From Dyella nitratireducens (GTDB lineage: Bacteria; Pseudomonadota; Gammaproteobacteria; Xanthomonadales; Rhodanobacteraceae): a DNA stretch of 64,000 nucleotides. The notes beneath the pieces were generated by a model. That model did no database searches and had not been told where the DNA came from. It worked only from the letters and a program-made list of their open reading frames with translations. Location of the stretch: positions 486,230-550,229 of the forward strand of contig NZ_BMJA01000002.1 of assembly GCF_014642835.1 (NCBI RefSeq), given 5' to 3'. A program made the translations under genes and the position numbers. Below, piece by piece: positions 7,861 to 16,142 of the stretch (its first letter is position 1; every line of letters begins with the position of its first letter).

Positions 7861-8916
7861 ATGTCTCGTCACCCAGGTCATGAACTTGATACCCGCGCAC
7901 GGCGCTTGCTGCGCACGCTGATTGCGCAGTATCTGGTCGATGGTGAACCGGTCGGTTCACGTACGCTGTCGCGTTCGTCCGGGCTGGACGTGAGCCCGGC
8001 CACCATCCGTAACATCATGGCGGACCTGGAAGAAGCTGGCCTGGTTGCTTCGCCGCATACCTCCGCCGGACGTATACCTACACCACGCGGGTTACGCCTG
8101 TTTGTCGACAGCCTGATCGAATTGCAGCCGCTGGCGCGCGACGAGATGGTGCGGTTGCAGCGCGAACTCCCGCCGGGTCCGACCACGGTGCGCGACTTGG
8201 CCGGCAATGCCTCGGCCTTGCTATCGGCCATGACGCATTTCGCCGGCGTGGTGATGGTGCCGCGCCAGACTGACTTCCCCTTGCGGCACATCGATTTCGT
8301 GCCACTGCCGGACGCGCGCGTGCTGGTGATCCTGGTGTTCTCCGACAACCAGGTGCAGAACCGCGTGATCCAACTGGCCAAGCCGCTGGAAGGGCGAGTG
8401 CTGGAACAGGCGGCCAATTACATCAACGAGCATTTTGTCGGCCTGCGCGTGGACGACATCCGCGCGCATTTGCTGCGCGAATTGCGCGAGGCCAGCAGCG
8501 AGCTGCATCAGCTGCTTTCCAGGACGGTGGAGCTGGCGGCGGCGTCCTTTGCGCCCCAGGATGAAGACGTGCTGGTCAGCGGCCAGACCAACCTGATGGC
8601 GTACTCGGAACTGGGTAACCTGGAGCGTCTGCGCGACCTGTTCGAGGCGTTCCAGAAAAAGAACGAGTTGCTGCAGTTGATGGAAACCTGCGCCAAGGCA
8701 CCCGGCGTGCGTTTGTTTATCGGCGAGGAATCGGGTTTCGCCGCCCTGGATGGCTGCAGCGTGGTCACCGCCAGTTACGGGGCCCAGGGCAGGCTGCTGG
8801 GTGCGGTCGGCGTGATCGGTCCCACACGCATGGCTTATGATCGTGTGATCCCGGTGGTGCAGGCCACCGCTCGCCTGCTCAGCGATGCCTTGAATCGCGC
8901 CGCTACGGCCTTATAA
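7861..8916 (+). CDS. hrcA: Heat-inducible transcription repressor HrcA
   Basis: HrcA represses chaperone operons by binding CIRCE operators and needs GroEL to fold. The 351-residue protein has the N-terminal winged helix (RRLLRTLIAQYLVDGEPVGS, SPATIRNIMADLEEAGLV, PHTSAGRIPTPRGLRLFVD) and a C-terminal GAF-like domain (LFIGEESG, YGAQGRLLGAVGVIGPTRM). I prefer the ATG at 7861; a TTG at 7849 adds four residues. It heads hrcA-grpE-dnaK-dnaJ. No CIRCE element (TTAGCACTC-N9-GAGTGCTAA) was found in the gaps of this operon, so its targets are probably elsewhere, for example groESL. Confidence 0.95.
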   Translation: MSRHPGHELDTRARRLLRTLIAQYLVDGEPVGSRTLSRSSGLDVSPATIRNIMADLEEAGLVASPHTSAGRIPTPRGLRLFVDSLIELQPLARDEMVRLQRELPPGPTTVRDLAGNASALLSAMTHFAGVVMVPRQTDFPLRHIDFVPLPDARVLVILVFSDNQVQNRVIQLAKPLEGRVLEQAANYINEHFVGLRVDDIRAHLLRELREASSELHQLLSRTVELAAASFAPQDEDVLVSGQTNLMAYSELGNLERLRDLFEAFQKKNELLQLMETCAKAPGVRLFIGEESGFAALDGCSVVTASYGAQGRLLGAVGVIGPTRMAYDRVIPVVQATARLLSDALNRAATAL

Positions 8917-8999
8917 AAGCCGGTTGGGAGGCGGGTGTACCCGCAAATTTTGTGATGGTCGGCAGCCTTGCCGGCCTAGGACGATGTTTGGAGTCATTC

Positions 9000-9536
9000 A
9001 TGCACAACAGCGATTCGCAGTCGCCCAACGAGATGCCGGAAACGGCCGCGGAGTACGCCGCCATGAGCGATGAGCTCGATGCGCTCAAGGCCAAGGTGGC
9101 CGAGCTGGAAACGAGCAACAAGGAATTGCGCGAGACCGTGCTGCGCGAAAAGGCTGAGCTGGAAAACCAGCGCCGCCGCCTGCATCGCGATCTGGAGCAG
9201 GCACGCCGTTTCGCCAACGAGAAGCTGCTCAACGACTTGCTGCCGGTGTACGACGGCCTGGAGCGCGGCCTGGCGGTGGAGGGCGGCGATGTCGCCACGA
9301 TCCGCGAAGGCCTGAGCCTCACCCTGAAAGAGCTGCTGCGCATCGCCGGCAACAACGGCCTGGTGCCGGTCGATCCGCTCGACCAGCCGCTCGACCCCGA
9401 GCGTCATCACGCGGTGAGCATGGTGGAAGCCCCGGGCAAGGCGCCTGGCACCGTCGTGGCAGTGCTGCAGAAAGGCTACGTGTTGAACGATCGGCTGTTG
9501 CGCCCCGCATTGGTGTCGGTGGCCAAGGACGACTGA
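9000..9536 (+). CDS. grpE: Nucleotide exchange factor GrpE
   Basis: GrpE releases ADP from DnaK. The 178-residue protein has an acidic N-terminus (HNSDSQSPNEMPETAAEYAA), a long coiled coil (ALKAKVAELETSNKELRETV), then RAEKEN-like ENQRRRLHRDLEQARRFANE and LLNDLLPVYDGLERGL, and the C-terminal beta domain ending VLQKGYVLNDRLLRPALVSV, the GrpE signature. GGAG lies six bases before the ATG at 9000. Upstream in-frame codons from 8952 do not look like GrpE. It lies between hrcA and dnaK. Confidence 0.96.
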   Translation: MHNSDSQSPNEMPETAAEYAAMSDELDALKAKVAELETSNKELRETVLREKAELENQRRRLHRDLEQARRFANEKLLNDLLPVYDGLERGLAVEGGDVATIREGLSLTLKELLRIAGNNGLVPVDPLDQPLDPERHHAVSMVEAPGKAPGTVVAVLQKGYVLNDRLLRPALVSVAKDD

Positions 9537-9657
9537 ACGAGGAGAGAGTCTGGCGCTGCGCCCCGCACGACCACCTGGCGACCACTCAGGGGCTATGTGA
9601 ACTACGCGGGGATGTTGAACAGACTCTAGTAATTCCAGAACTGCAGGGTTTACTTGG

Positions 9658-9687
9658 CATTGAAGGCTTTTCGCCAGAACCCCATCT
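9658..9687 (+). promoter_or_regulatory. Sigma-32-type heat-shock promoter before dnaK
   Basis: CATTGAAG (9658-9665) and CCCCATCT (9680-9687) match the -35 (CTTGAAA) and -10 (CCCCATNT) consensus of RpoH promoters with about 15 bases between the TTGAA core and CCCCAT. It lies about 50 bp upstream of the dnaK start, so dnaK can be induced by heat separately from hrcA-grpE. Confidence 0.65.
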
Positions 9688-9739
9688 GACAACCATTCGC
9701 GGCTGAGGGGCCGCATTCAAAGTTTCCGGAGCACACATC

Positions 9740-11683
9740 ATGGGCAAAATCATCGGCATCGACCTGGGCACGACCAATTCGTGCGTAGCCATCATGGACG
9801 GCAGCACCGCCAAAGTGATTGAGAACTCGGAAGGCGATCGCACCACGCCATCCATTGTCGCGTTCACCAAGGACGGCGAAGTGCTGGTCGGCGCCCCCGC
9901 CAAGCGTCAGGGTGTCACCAATCCCAAGAACACGTTCTACGCGGTGAAGCGCCTGATCGGCCGCAAGTTCACCGACGCGGAAGTGCAGAAGGACATCCAC
10001 ATCGTGCCGTACGGCATCATGGCGCACGAGAATGGTGATGCCTGGGTGCAGACCTCCGATGGCAAGAAGATGGCGCCGCCGGAAGTTTCCGCGAAGGTGC
10101 TGATGAAGATGAAGAAGACCGCCGAGGATTACCTCGGTGAGCCGGTCACCGAAGCGGTGATCACCGTGCCGGCCTACTTCAACGACAGCCAGCGCCAGGC
10201 GACCAAGGACGCCGGCCGCATCGCTGGCCTGGACGTGAAGCGCATCATCAACGAGCCGACCGCAGCTGCACTGGCCTATGGTTTGGACAAGAAGGGCGGC
10301 GATCGCAAGATCGCGGTGTACGACCTTGGCGGCGGTACGTTCGACGTGTCGATCATCGAGATCGCGGAAGTCGACGGTGAGAAGCAGTTCGAAGTGCTGG
10401 CCACCAACGGCGACACCTTCCTCGGCGGTGAAGACTTCGACAAGCGTGTCATCGATTACCTCATCGAAGAATTCAAGAAGGACCAGGGCATCGATCTCAG
10501 CAAGGATCCGCTGGCGCTGCAGCGTCTGAAGGATGCAGCCGAGCGCGCGAAGATCGAGCTGTCGTCCTCGCACCAGACCGAAGTGAACCTGCCGTACGTC
10601 ACAGCGGATGCCTCCGGTCCGAAGCATCTGAACATCAAGCTCACCCGCGCGAAGCTGGAAGCGCTGGTAGAAGACCTGGTCAAGCGCACCATCGAGCCCT
10701 GCCGTACCGCGCTCAACGATGCTGGCCTGCGCGTGTCCGACATCAGCGAAGTGATCCTCGTCGGCGGCCAGACCCGCATGCCGAAAGTGCAGGAAGCGGT
10801 GAAGGATTTCTTCGGCAAGGAGCCGCGCAAGGACGTCAATCCGGACGAAGCTGTCGCCGTCGGCGCGGCGATCCAGGGTGGCGTGCTGGGTGGTTCGGTG
10901 AAGGACGTGCTGCTGCTCGACGTTACCCCGCTGTCGCTGGGCATCGAGACCATGGGCGGCGTGATGACCAAGCTGATCGAGAAGAACACCACGGTGCCGA
11001 CCAAGGCCTCGCAGGTGTTCTCCACCGCCGAAGACAACCAGACCGCGGTGACCGTGCATGTGCTGCAGGGTGAGCGTGAGCGTGCTTCCGGCAACAAGTC
11101 GCTGGGCAAGTTCGACCTGGCCGGCATCGACTCCGCACCCCGCGGCATGCCGCAGATCGAAGTGACCTTCGACATCGACGCCAACGGCATCCTGCATGTG
11201 TCCGCCAAGGACAAGAAGACCGGCAAGGAGCAGCGCATCGAGATCAAGGCCGGTTCCGGCCTGTCCGATGACGAAATCCAGCGCATGGTGGCCGATGCTG
11301 AAGCACACCGCGAAGAAGACAAGAAGTTCCAGGAGCTGGTGAGCACGCGTAACAAGGCCGACCAGTTGGTGCACGCCACGCGCAGTGCGCTGAAGGAGCA
11401 CGGCGGCAAGGTGCCGGGCGCCCAGCTCAGCGAGATCGAAGGCGCGCTATCGGATCTGGAGAAGGTGAAGGACGGCGAAGACAAAGCCGCCATCGAAGCC
11501 AAGATCCAGAAGCTGGAGCAGGTGGCGCAGTCGTTGTATGCCGCGGCGCAAGCAGGCCATGCGGACGCGGGCCCGAGTGCTGGCGGCGATCAGCACGGCC
11601 CCGGCCCCGGTGGTTCCGCCCAGCCGGACGACGTGGTTGACGCCGAGTTCACCGAGGTGAAGAACGACCGCAAGTCGTCGTAA
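9740..11683 (+). CDS. dnaK: Molecular chaperone DnaK (Hsp70)
   Basis: DnaK is the ATP-dependent Hsp70 chaperone. The 647-residue protein shows the Hsp70 signatures [17 protein letters not shown] at the N-terminus, [18 protein letters not shown] and [14 protein letters not shown] in the nucleotide-binding domain, the linker [18 protein letters not shown], and the substrate-binding domain with a lid ending in an acidic tail, [18 protein letters not shown]. Length and motifs are normal. It follows grpE after a 203-bp gap that contains a sigma-32-like promoter, and is followed by a strong terminator. Confidence 0.98.
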   Translation: MGKIIGIDLGTTNSCVAIMDGSTAKVIENSEGDRTTPSIVAFTKDGEVLVGAPAKRQGVTNPKNTFYAVKRLIGRKFTDAEVQKDIHIVPYGIMAHENGDAWVQTSDGKKMAPPEVSAKVLMKMKKTAEDYLGEPVTEAVITVPAYFNDSQRQATKDAGRIAGLDVKRIINEPTAAALAYGLDKKGGDRKIAVYDLGGGTFDVSIIEIAEVDGEKQFEVLATNGDTFLGGEDFDKRVIDYLIEEFKKDQGIDLSKDPLALQRLKDAAERAKIELSSSHQTEVNLPYVTADASGPKHLNIKLTRAKLEALVEDLVKRTIEPCRTALNDAGLRVSDISEVILVGGQTRMPKVQEAVKDFFGKEPRKDVNPDEAVAVGAAIQGGVLGGSVKDVLLLDVTPLSLGIETMGGVMTKLIEKNTTVPTKASQVFSTAEDNQTAVTVHVLQGERERASGNKSLGKFDLAGIDSAPRGMPQIEVTFDIDANGILHVSAKDKKTGKEQRIEIKAGSGLSDDEIQRMVADAEAHREEDKKFQELVSTRNKADQLVHATRSALKEHGGKVPGAQLSEIEGALSDLEKVKDGEDKAAIEAKIQKLEQVAQSLYAAAQAGHADAGPSAGGDQHGPGPGGSAQPDDVVDAEFTEVKNDRKSS

Positions 11684-11700
11684 AGTAGCCACCAGGAAGA

Positions 11701-11732
11701 CGAGCGCCATGCCCATGGCGCTCGTTTTTTTT
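11701..11732 (+). terminator. Intrinsic terminator after dnaK
   Basis: CGAGCGCCATG and CATGGCGCTCG form a perfect 11-pair stem with a two-base loop, followed by eight T residues. It should separate dnaK from the channel-dnaJ pair downstream. Confidence 0.9.
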
Positions 11733-11751
11733 GGAAGGGGAGGCCTGGAAG

Positions 11752-12330
11752 ATGGAAAAAGGGCGGCTTGAAGCCTTTAGTGATGGTGTACTCGCCATCA
11801 TCCTGACCATCATGGTGCTGGAGCTCAAAGTGCCGCACGGCGACGGCTGGCAGGTTTTGCTGCCGCAGTGGCCGGTGTTCCTAAGCTATGTGCTGAGCTT
11901 CGTCTACGTCGGCATCTACTGGAACAACCACCATCACTTCCTGCATGCTGCGGAGAAGGTGAATGGCGGCGTGCTGTGGGCCAACCTGCACCTGTTGTTC
12001 TGGTTGTCGCTGATGCCGGTGACGACCGGGTGGATGGGCGAGAACCACTTCGCACAACTGCCGGTGGCGTTGTATGGTTTTGTGCTACTGATGTGCGCCA
12101 TCGCCTGGCAGCCGTTCCAGCGCAGTCTGATCGCGGCCAATGGTGGTGCATCCTCCCTGCTGGCGCAGGCGGTGGGCGGTGACTGGAAAGGCTGGGTCTC
12201 CGTCGCCATGTATGTGTGCGGCATCCTGTTGGCGTTCGTGACGCCGTGGGTGTCGTGTGTCCTTTATGCCACGGCAGCTGCGATCTGGTTCATTCCCGAT
12301 CGGCGCATCGAATCGCGGATCATGAAATGA
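11752..12330 (+). CDS. TMEM175/DUF1211 family membrane protein (possible K+ channel)
   Basis: A 192-residue membrane protein with about six hydrophobic segments. The first helix carries the family hallmark [21 protein letters not shown] (FSDG), and a second conserved block reads [16 protein letters not shown]. Bacterial TMEM175 proteins form potassium channels with six helices per subunit; this assignment rests on these motifs. GGAAG precedes the ATG at 11752. Its stop codon overlaps the dnaJ start (ATGA), so it is translationally coupled to dnaJ and sits between dnaK and dnaJ, which is unusual. Confidence 0.85.
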   Translation: MEKGRLEAFSDGVLAIILTIMVLELKVPHGDGWQVLLPQWPVFLSYVLSFVYVGIYWNNHHHFLHAAEKVNGGVLWANLHLLFWLSLMPVTTGWMGENHFAQLPVALYGFVLLMCAIAWQPFQRSLIAANGGASSLLAQAVGGDWKGWVSVAMYVCGILLAFVTPWVSCVLYATAAAIWFIPDRRIESRIMK

Positions 12331-13445
12331 GCAAGCGTGACTACTACGAAATTTTGAGTGTCGAGCGAACGGCAGACGACGCTGAGCTGAAGAAAGCCTT
12401 CCGTCGCCTGGCGATGAAATACCATCCGGACCGCTGCCCTGACGATCCGCAAGCGCAGGAGAAGTTCAAGGAGGCCAAGGAGGCCTACGACGTTCTGTCC
12501 GATTCGCAGAAGCGCGCCATGTACGACCAGTACGGCCACGCTGCCTTTGAAGGCGGCACGGGCGGCCGAGGTGGTGCTGGCGGCTTCGGCGACATGGGCG
12601 ATATCTTTGGGGACATCTTTGGCGATATCTTCGGTGGCGGCCGCTCTTCGCGTCCACGCCGCGGTGCGGATCTTCGCTACATCATGGAACTGGATCTCGA
12701 AGAAGCCGTGTTCGGTGTCGAGAAGAAGTTCGACATTCCCACCCAGGTCAACTGCCACCACTGCAACGGCAGCGGTTCGGAGGACGGCAAGACCGTCGGC
12801 TGCCGCACCTGTAACGGCCATGGCCGCGTGCGCATGCAGAACGGCATTTTCTCCATCCAGCAGACCTGTCCGCATTGCGGGGGCAGCGGCCGCGCCATCG
12901 AAAAGCCTTGCAAGAAGTGCCACGGCGAAGGGCGTCTGGAAGAAACGCGTACGTTGTCCGTGCGGATTCCGGCCGGCGTCGACAATGGCGATCGCATTCG
13001 TCTGGCCGGGCAGGGTGAGGCTGGGCCAGCGGGTTCCGAGGCCGGCGATCTTTACGTGGAAGTGCGTGTGCGTGAGCACGACATCTTTCAACGCGACGGC
13101 AGCAATCTTTTTTGCGAAGTACCGATTCGCATCTCGCAAGCCGCGCTGGGTGCGGAATTGCAGGTGCCTACGTTGGACGGCGAAGTGGCGATCACCATTC
13201 CGCCAGAAACGCAGACCGGGCAACAGTTCGTGCTGCGCGGGCGCGGGGTGAAATCCGTGCGTGGCGGCCGCACCGGTGACCTGGTTTGCCGAGTGGTGGT
13301 GGAGACGCCGGTGCGACTCACCCGCGAGCAGCGCGAGTTGCTGGAGAAGCTGGAAACGACCTTTGCCGATGACGACGAGCATTCGCCACGCGCGAAGGGC
13401 TTCATGGATGGGGTGAAACAGTTCTGGTCGCGGGTGACGTCCTGA
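12327..13445 (+). CDS. dnaJ: Chaperone protein DnaJ (Hsp40)
   Basis: DnaJ stimulates the DnaK ATPase and delivers unfolded clients. The 372-residue protein has the J domain ([20 protein letters not shown], with HPD in MKYHPDRCP), a glycine/phenylalanine-rich linker with the repeated [15 protein letters not shown], four zinc-binding CxxCxGxG repeats ([32 protein letters not shown]), and the C-terminal substrate-binding domains. The start ATG at 12327 overlaps the stop of the preceding channel gene; a longer frame would run back into that gene. Confidence 0.97.
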   Translation: MSKRDYYEILSVERTADDAELKKAFRRLAMKYHPDRCPDDPQAQEKFKEAKEAYDVLSDSQKRAMYDQYGHAAFEGGTGGRGGAGGFGDMGDIFGDIFGDIFGGGRSSRPRRGADLRYIMELDLEEAVFGVEKKFDIPTQVNCHHCNGSGSEDGKTVGCRTCNGHGRVRMQNGIFSIQQTCPHCGGSGRAIEKPCKKCHGEGRLEETRTLSVRIPAGVDNGDRIRLAGQGEAGPAGSEAGDLYVEVRVREHDIFQRDGSNLFCEVPIRISQAALGAELQVPTLDGEVAITIPPETQTGQQFVLRGRGVKSVRGGRTGDLVCRVVVETPVRLTREQRELLEKLETTFADDDEHSPRAKGFMDGVKQFWSRVTS

Positions 13446-13490
13446 ATTTTTGCTCAAGGGAAGGGCATAAAAGTATGTGCCCTCCCATGG

Positions 13491-13572
13491 CCGTCATTCC
13501 CGCGAAAGCGGGAATCCATGCTCAAGGATGCATCCGAGCAAGATGGATATCCGCTTTCGCGGGCATCACGGC
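13491..13572. repeat. Family A-like palindromic repeat between dnaJ and dapB
   Basis: CCGTCATTCCCGCGAAAGCGGGAATCC is followed by a diverged inverse copy ending GCTTTCGCGGGCATCACGGC. The arms use CCCGCGAAAGCGGG instead of the CCGGCGAAGGCCGG core, so this is a variant of the family. Confidence 0.75.
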
Positions 13573-13644
13573 CTCCTGGGTAACTTTTATCATGGCGGGG
13601 TACGGCACCGTTCCATGACAAATGAAGAGCAAGGAACACTTCGC

Positions 13645-14484
13645 ATGATTCAACCCATCCGCCTGGTCATCAACGGTGCCTCTGGCCGCATGGGTCGCGC
13701 TTTGCTCGCCTTGGTGCGCGAAGACAAGCGCTTCGAGCTGGTCAATGCGTTGGTGTCATCGAGTTCAACGCATAACGGCGGCCCCGTTTTCGCCGACTCT
13801 CCTGCATCGTTGCGCTACACACATGAGTGGAGCGCTGTTGCCGCGAATGCCGTCATCGATTTCAGTGGCCCGGATGGTCTTGCCGCCGCGATTGATTACT
13901 GCAGTGCGCATAAGGCGGCGTTGGTTACTGGAACCACCGGCGTCGACGCTGCGCTTCAAGCCAGGCTCCATGAAGCCAGCCAGCATATTCCCGTATTGCA
14001 TGCCGCCAACTTCAGTCTCGGCGTGGCTGTATTGAAGCGCCTATTGCGCGAGGCCGCTGCGGCCTTGGCGGATTGGGATCTGGAAATCGTCGAAGCACAT
14101 CACAGCCGCAAGGAAGATGCGCCGTCCGGCACGGCGTTGGCGCTGGGGCAGGCTGCTGCCGAAGCACGAGGCACCAGCTTGGCCAAGGATGCGGTGTACG
14201 TGCGCGAAGGCCGACCGGGTGCGCGCCGTGGCGGAAGTATCGGCTTTGCGGTGGTACGTGGTGGCGACGTGGTCGGTGAGCACACGGCTTTATTGCTCGG
14301 TCAGGGCGAACGAGTCGAGTTGAGTCATCGCGCTACCGATCGCTCGATTTTTGCGCGAGGGGCACTTGAGGCTGCAGCCTGGTTGGCTGGAAAAGAGCCA
14401 GGTGCTTATGGCATCGATGACATGCTGCAAGACCGCCTGCAGGAACCCCCCCATCCTGTTGTGAGGTTCAGGCGAAGCCTGTAG
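13645..14484 (+). CDS. dapB: 4-hydroxy-tetrahydrodipicolinate reductase
   Basis: DapB catalyses the NAD(P)H-dependent reduction step of the diaminopimelate/lysine pathway. The 279-residue protein starts MIQPIRLVINGASGRMGRAL with the nucleotide-binding GASGRMG motif, then VIDFSGPDG, LVTGTTGVD and the catalytic signature EIVEAHHSRKEDAPSGTAL. The ATG at 13645 follows AAGGA by eight bases; upstream in-frame sequence comes from the repeat. Length is normal (about 270). It follows the dnaJ operon, as often in this order. Confidence 0.95.
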   Translation: MIQPIRLVINGASGRMGRALLALVREDKRFELVNALVSSSSTHNGGPVFADSPASLRYTHEWSAVAANAVIDFSGPDGLAAAIDYCSAHKAALVTGTTGVDAALQARLHEASQHIPVLHAANFSLGVAVLKRLLREAAAALADWDLEIVEAHHSRKEDAPSGTALALGQAAAEARGTSLAKDAVYVREGRPGARRGGSIGFAVVRGGDVVGEHTALLLGQGERVELSHRATDRSIFARGALEAAAWLAGKEPGAYGIDDMLQDRLQEPPHPVVRFRRSL

Positions 14485-14499
14485 CATTCGCGCCACTCA

Positions 14500-14716
14500 C
14501 TGTCATTGGGGAGTAGCCATCCTCGTTACATCTGGCCGCTTGGCCCGCGTGTATCGAGGAATCCGCGTCAACAGACTTGAAGCCTCGGCTTCATGGCGCG
14601 GATGGTTATCGCAGACACCACGTTTGCGATGGCTCGGCGAGACCTTTGGCCACGACGCGCTTACCCCGGCCGGGCGAGCGACGTGCGTGCGCCATCGGTT
14701 TTCGCTCGCCCGGCCC
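14500..14716 (+). promoter_or_regulatory. yybP-ykoY (Mn2+-sensing) riboswitch
   Basis: The leader of the next gene carries both nearly invariant elements of this aptamer: GGGGAGTAGCC (14508-14518) and GGCGAGACCTTTGG (around 14637-14650). GCCATC (14516-14521) pairs perfectly with GATGGC (14628-14633) next to these loops, as in the known fold. The expression platform is a perfect 14-pair stem, GGCCGGGCGAGCGA (14668-14681) with its complement at 14702-14715, ending next to the ribosome binding site and ATG at 14727; there is no T-run, so control is probably at translation. Confidence 0.82.
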
Positions 14717-14726
14717 GGAATACCTC

Positions 14727-15728
14727 ATGCTGATCACAGCTCTGCTGTTCCTGCTCTCTGCAGCAGCCATCTATGCGGCCTGCGAGTACTTCGTCAACAG
14801 CGTCGAATGGCTGGGGAAAAAGCTCAATCTAGGTGAAACCGCCACCGGTACTGTGCTGGCGGCGTTTGGCACGGCGTTGCCGGAAAGTGCGGTGACCTTC
14901 ATGGCCGTGATCACGGGGCGCACTCCTGAAGTTCGCGATATCGGCGTTGGCGCAGCGATGGGCGGTCCACTGGTGCTCGCAACGATTGCCTACGCGGTGG
15001 TTGGTGTCGCGTTGTGGTGCCATCGCAGCCGGTTGGGTCGTGTGGATGGTCGCGTGCAGGTCGAGCATGCGCGATTGTCGCGTGATCAAGCTTGGTTCCT
15101 GTCGATCTTTGTCATGAAGTGCGCGCTCGGCTTGATTGCCTTCGCGTTCAAGCCGTGGCTGGGTGTGCTGTTCCTGCTGGCGTATGCACTTTATGTGTGG
15201 CGCGAGTTGAAGGATGAGAGCGAGGCATCCGATGACGAGCAACTGGAGCCGTTGAAATTTCAGTCCCGCGCGGCAACGCCTTCCATGCTGGCGGTATCGC
15301 TGCAGGCCGCGCTGTCGCTACTGGTGATTGCGATAGCTTCACACATCTTCGTTTCACAGATAGAAGCCATTGGTGTGGCCATGCATCTACCGCCGCATCT
15401 CGTGGCGCTGGTGCTGAGTCCGGTAGCCACCGAATTGCCCGAAACGATGAACGCGCTGATTTGGGTGCGCCAGGGCAAAGAGCGACTGGCACTCGCCAAC
15501 ATCTCTGGCGCGATGATGATTCAAGCCACCGTCCCCAGTGCGCTAGCCATCTTCGCTACACCTTGGCTGTTCGATGCGCCGCTGGTGGTGTCAGGTCTGC
15601 TGACCATGCTGGCTATTATTTACCTGTGGCAGCTGTTCCGTCGAGGCAATGTCGATGGTCGTGCCTTGATTTCCGTGGGCGCGCTTTATGGGGTGTTTGC
15701 TGTTTACGCGGTTTGGCGCTTTCTGTGA
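14727..15728 (+). CDS. CaCA-family cation antiporter (probable Mn2+/Ca2+ exporter)
   Basis: A 333-residue inner-membrane protein with about ten hydrophobic segments and the two inverted alpha repeats of the Ca2+/cation antiporter superfamily: TVLAAFGTALPESAVTFMAV (first repeat, around residue 45) and LSPVATELPETMNALIWVRQ (second), each with the acidic residue that binds the cation. A charged cytoplasmic loop (WRELKDESEASDDEQLEPL) separates the halves. The preceding Mn2+ riboswitch suggests that Mn2+ is the exported ion. The ATG at 14727 was chosen because the upstream sequence is the riboswitch. Confidence 0.88.
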   Translation: MLITALLFLLSAAAIYAACEYFVNSVEWLGKKLNLGETATGTVLAAFGTALPESAVTFMAVITGRTPEVRDIGVGAAMGGPLVLATIAYAVVGVALWCHRSRLGRVDGRVQVEHARLSRDQAWFLSIFVMKCALGLIAFAFKPWLGVLFLLAYALYVWRELKDESEASDDEQLEPLKFQSRAATPSMLAVSLQAALSLLVIAIASHIFVSQIEAIGVAMHLPPHLVALVLSPVATELPETMNALIWVRQGKERLALANISGAMMIQATVPSALAIFATPWLFDAPLVVSGLLTMLAIIYLWQLFRRGNVDGRALISVGALYGVFAVYAVWRFL

Positions 15729-15806
15729 GCGCCGCGACATCTATAACGATGTTGCCTGATGGCGCGGCATCAGTAGTGAATGGCCTTCCGTTCACCCCGG
15801 CGTGTG

Positions 15807-16142
15807 CTAGATATGGGACAGCATGCCGAAACAGGCGGCGACAAGCAGCAAACCGACAGCAAAGATCGATAGCAACCCAAGCAATAATCCGTGACCCATG
15901 CGTGGCTTGTCTTTCCGATAGGAAAGAATAGCCAGGGCGACGATGAGCAAATAGGGCAGCAGGCCCGTCACAATGAGCCGATTGGGGCCGATATTCAGTG
16001 CGGCAGCGATCGCTATGCACAATGGCGTTCCCACCACCGCAATCGCCCATGCAAGGCCGATTCCGGCACCGAGCGAACCTTTGTCCTCGGGTGGTTCGTT
16101 CGAACGAAATGCACTGGGCGGGGGCGTGTATAGGTCGCTCAT
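15807..16142 (-). CDS. Small membrane protein of the radical SAM cluster
   Basis: A 111-residue protein that I do not recognise. A soluble N-terminus (MSDLYTPPPSAFRSNEPPED) is followed by three hydrophobic helices (around residues 28-48, 54-71 and 80-105), with a short charged loop SYRKDKPRMGHG between the second and third. Its ATG overlaps the stop codon of the radical SAM gene (ATGA), so it is the last gene of a four-gene operon. A longer upstream frame would lie inside the radical SAM gene. Confidence 0.7.
   Translation of the reverse strand: MSDLYTPPPSAFRSNEPPEDKGSLGAGIGLAWAIAVVGTPLCIAIAAALNIGPNRLIVTGLLPYLLIVALAILSYRKDKPRMGHGLLLGLLSIFAVGLLLVAACFGMLSHI

Noticed and set aside
7698-9739. 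CIRCE operator in the hrcA-grpE-dnaK region
   Set aside because: No inverted TTAGCACTC/GAGTGCTAA was found in the gaps.
13477-13644. N-terminal extension of dapB
   Set aside because: The extra codons come from a family A-like repeat; the ATG at 13645 has a ribosome binding site.
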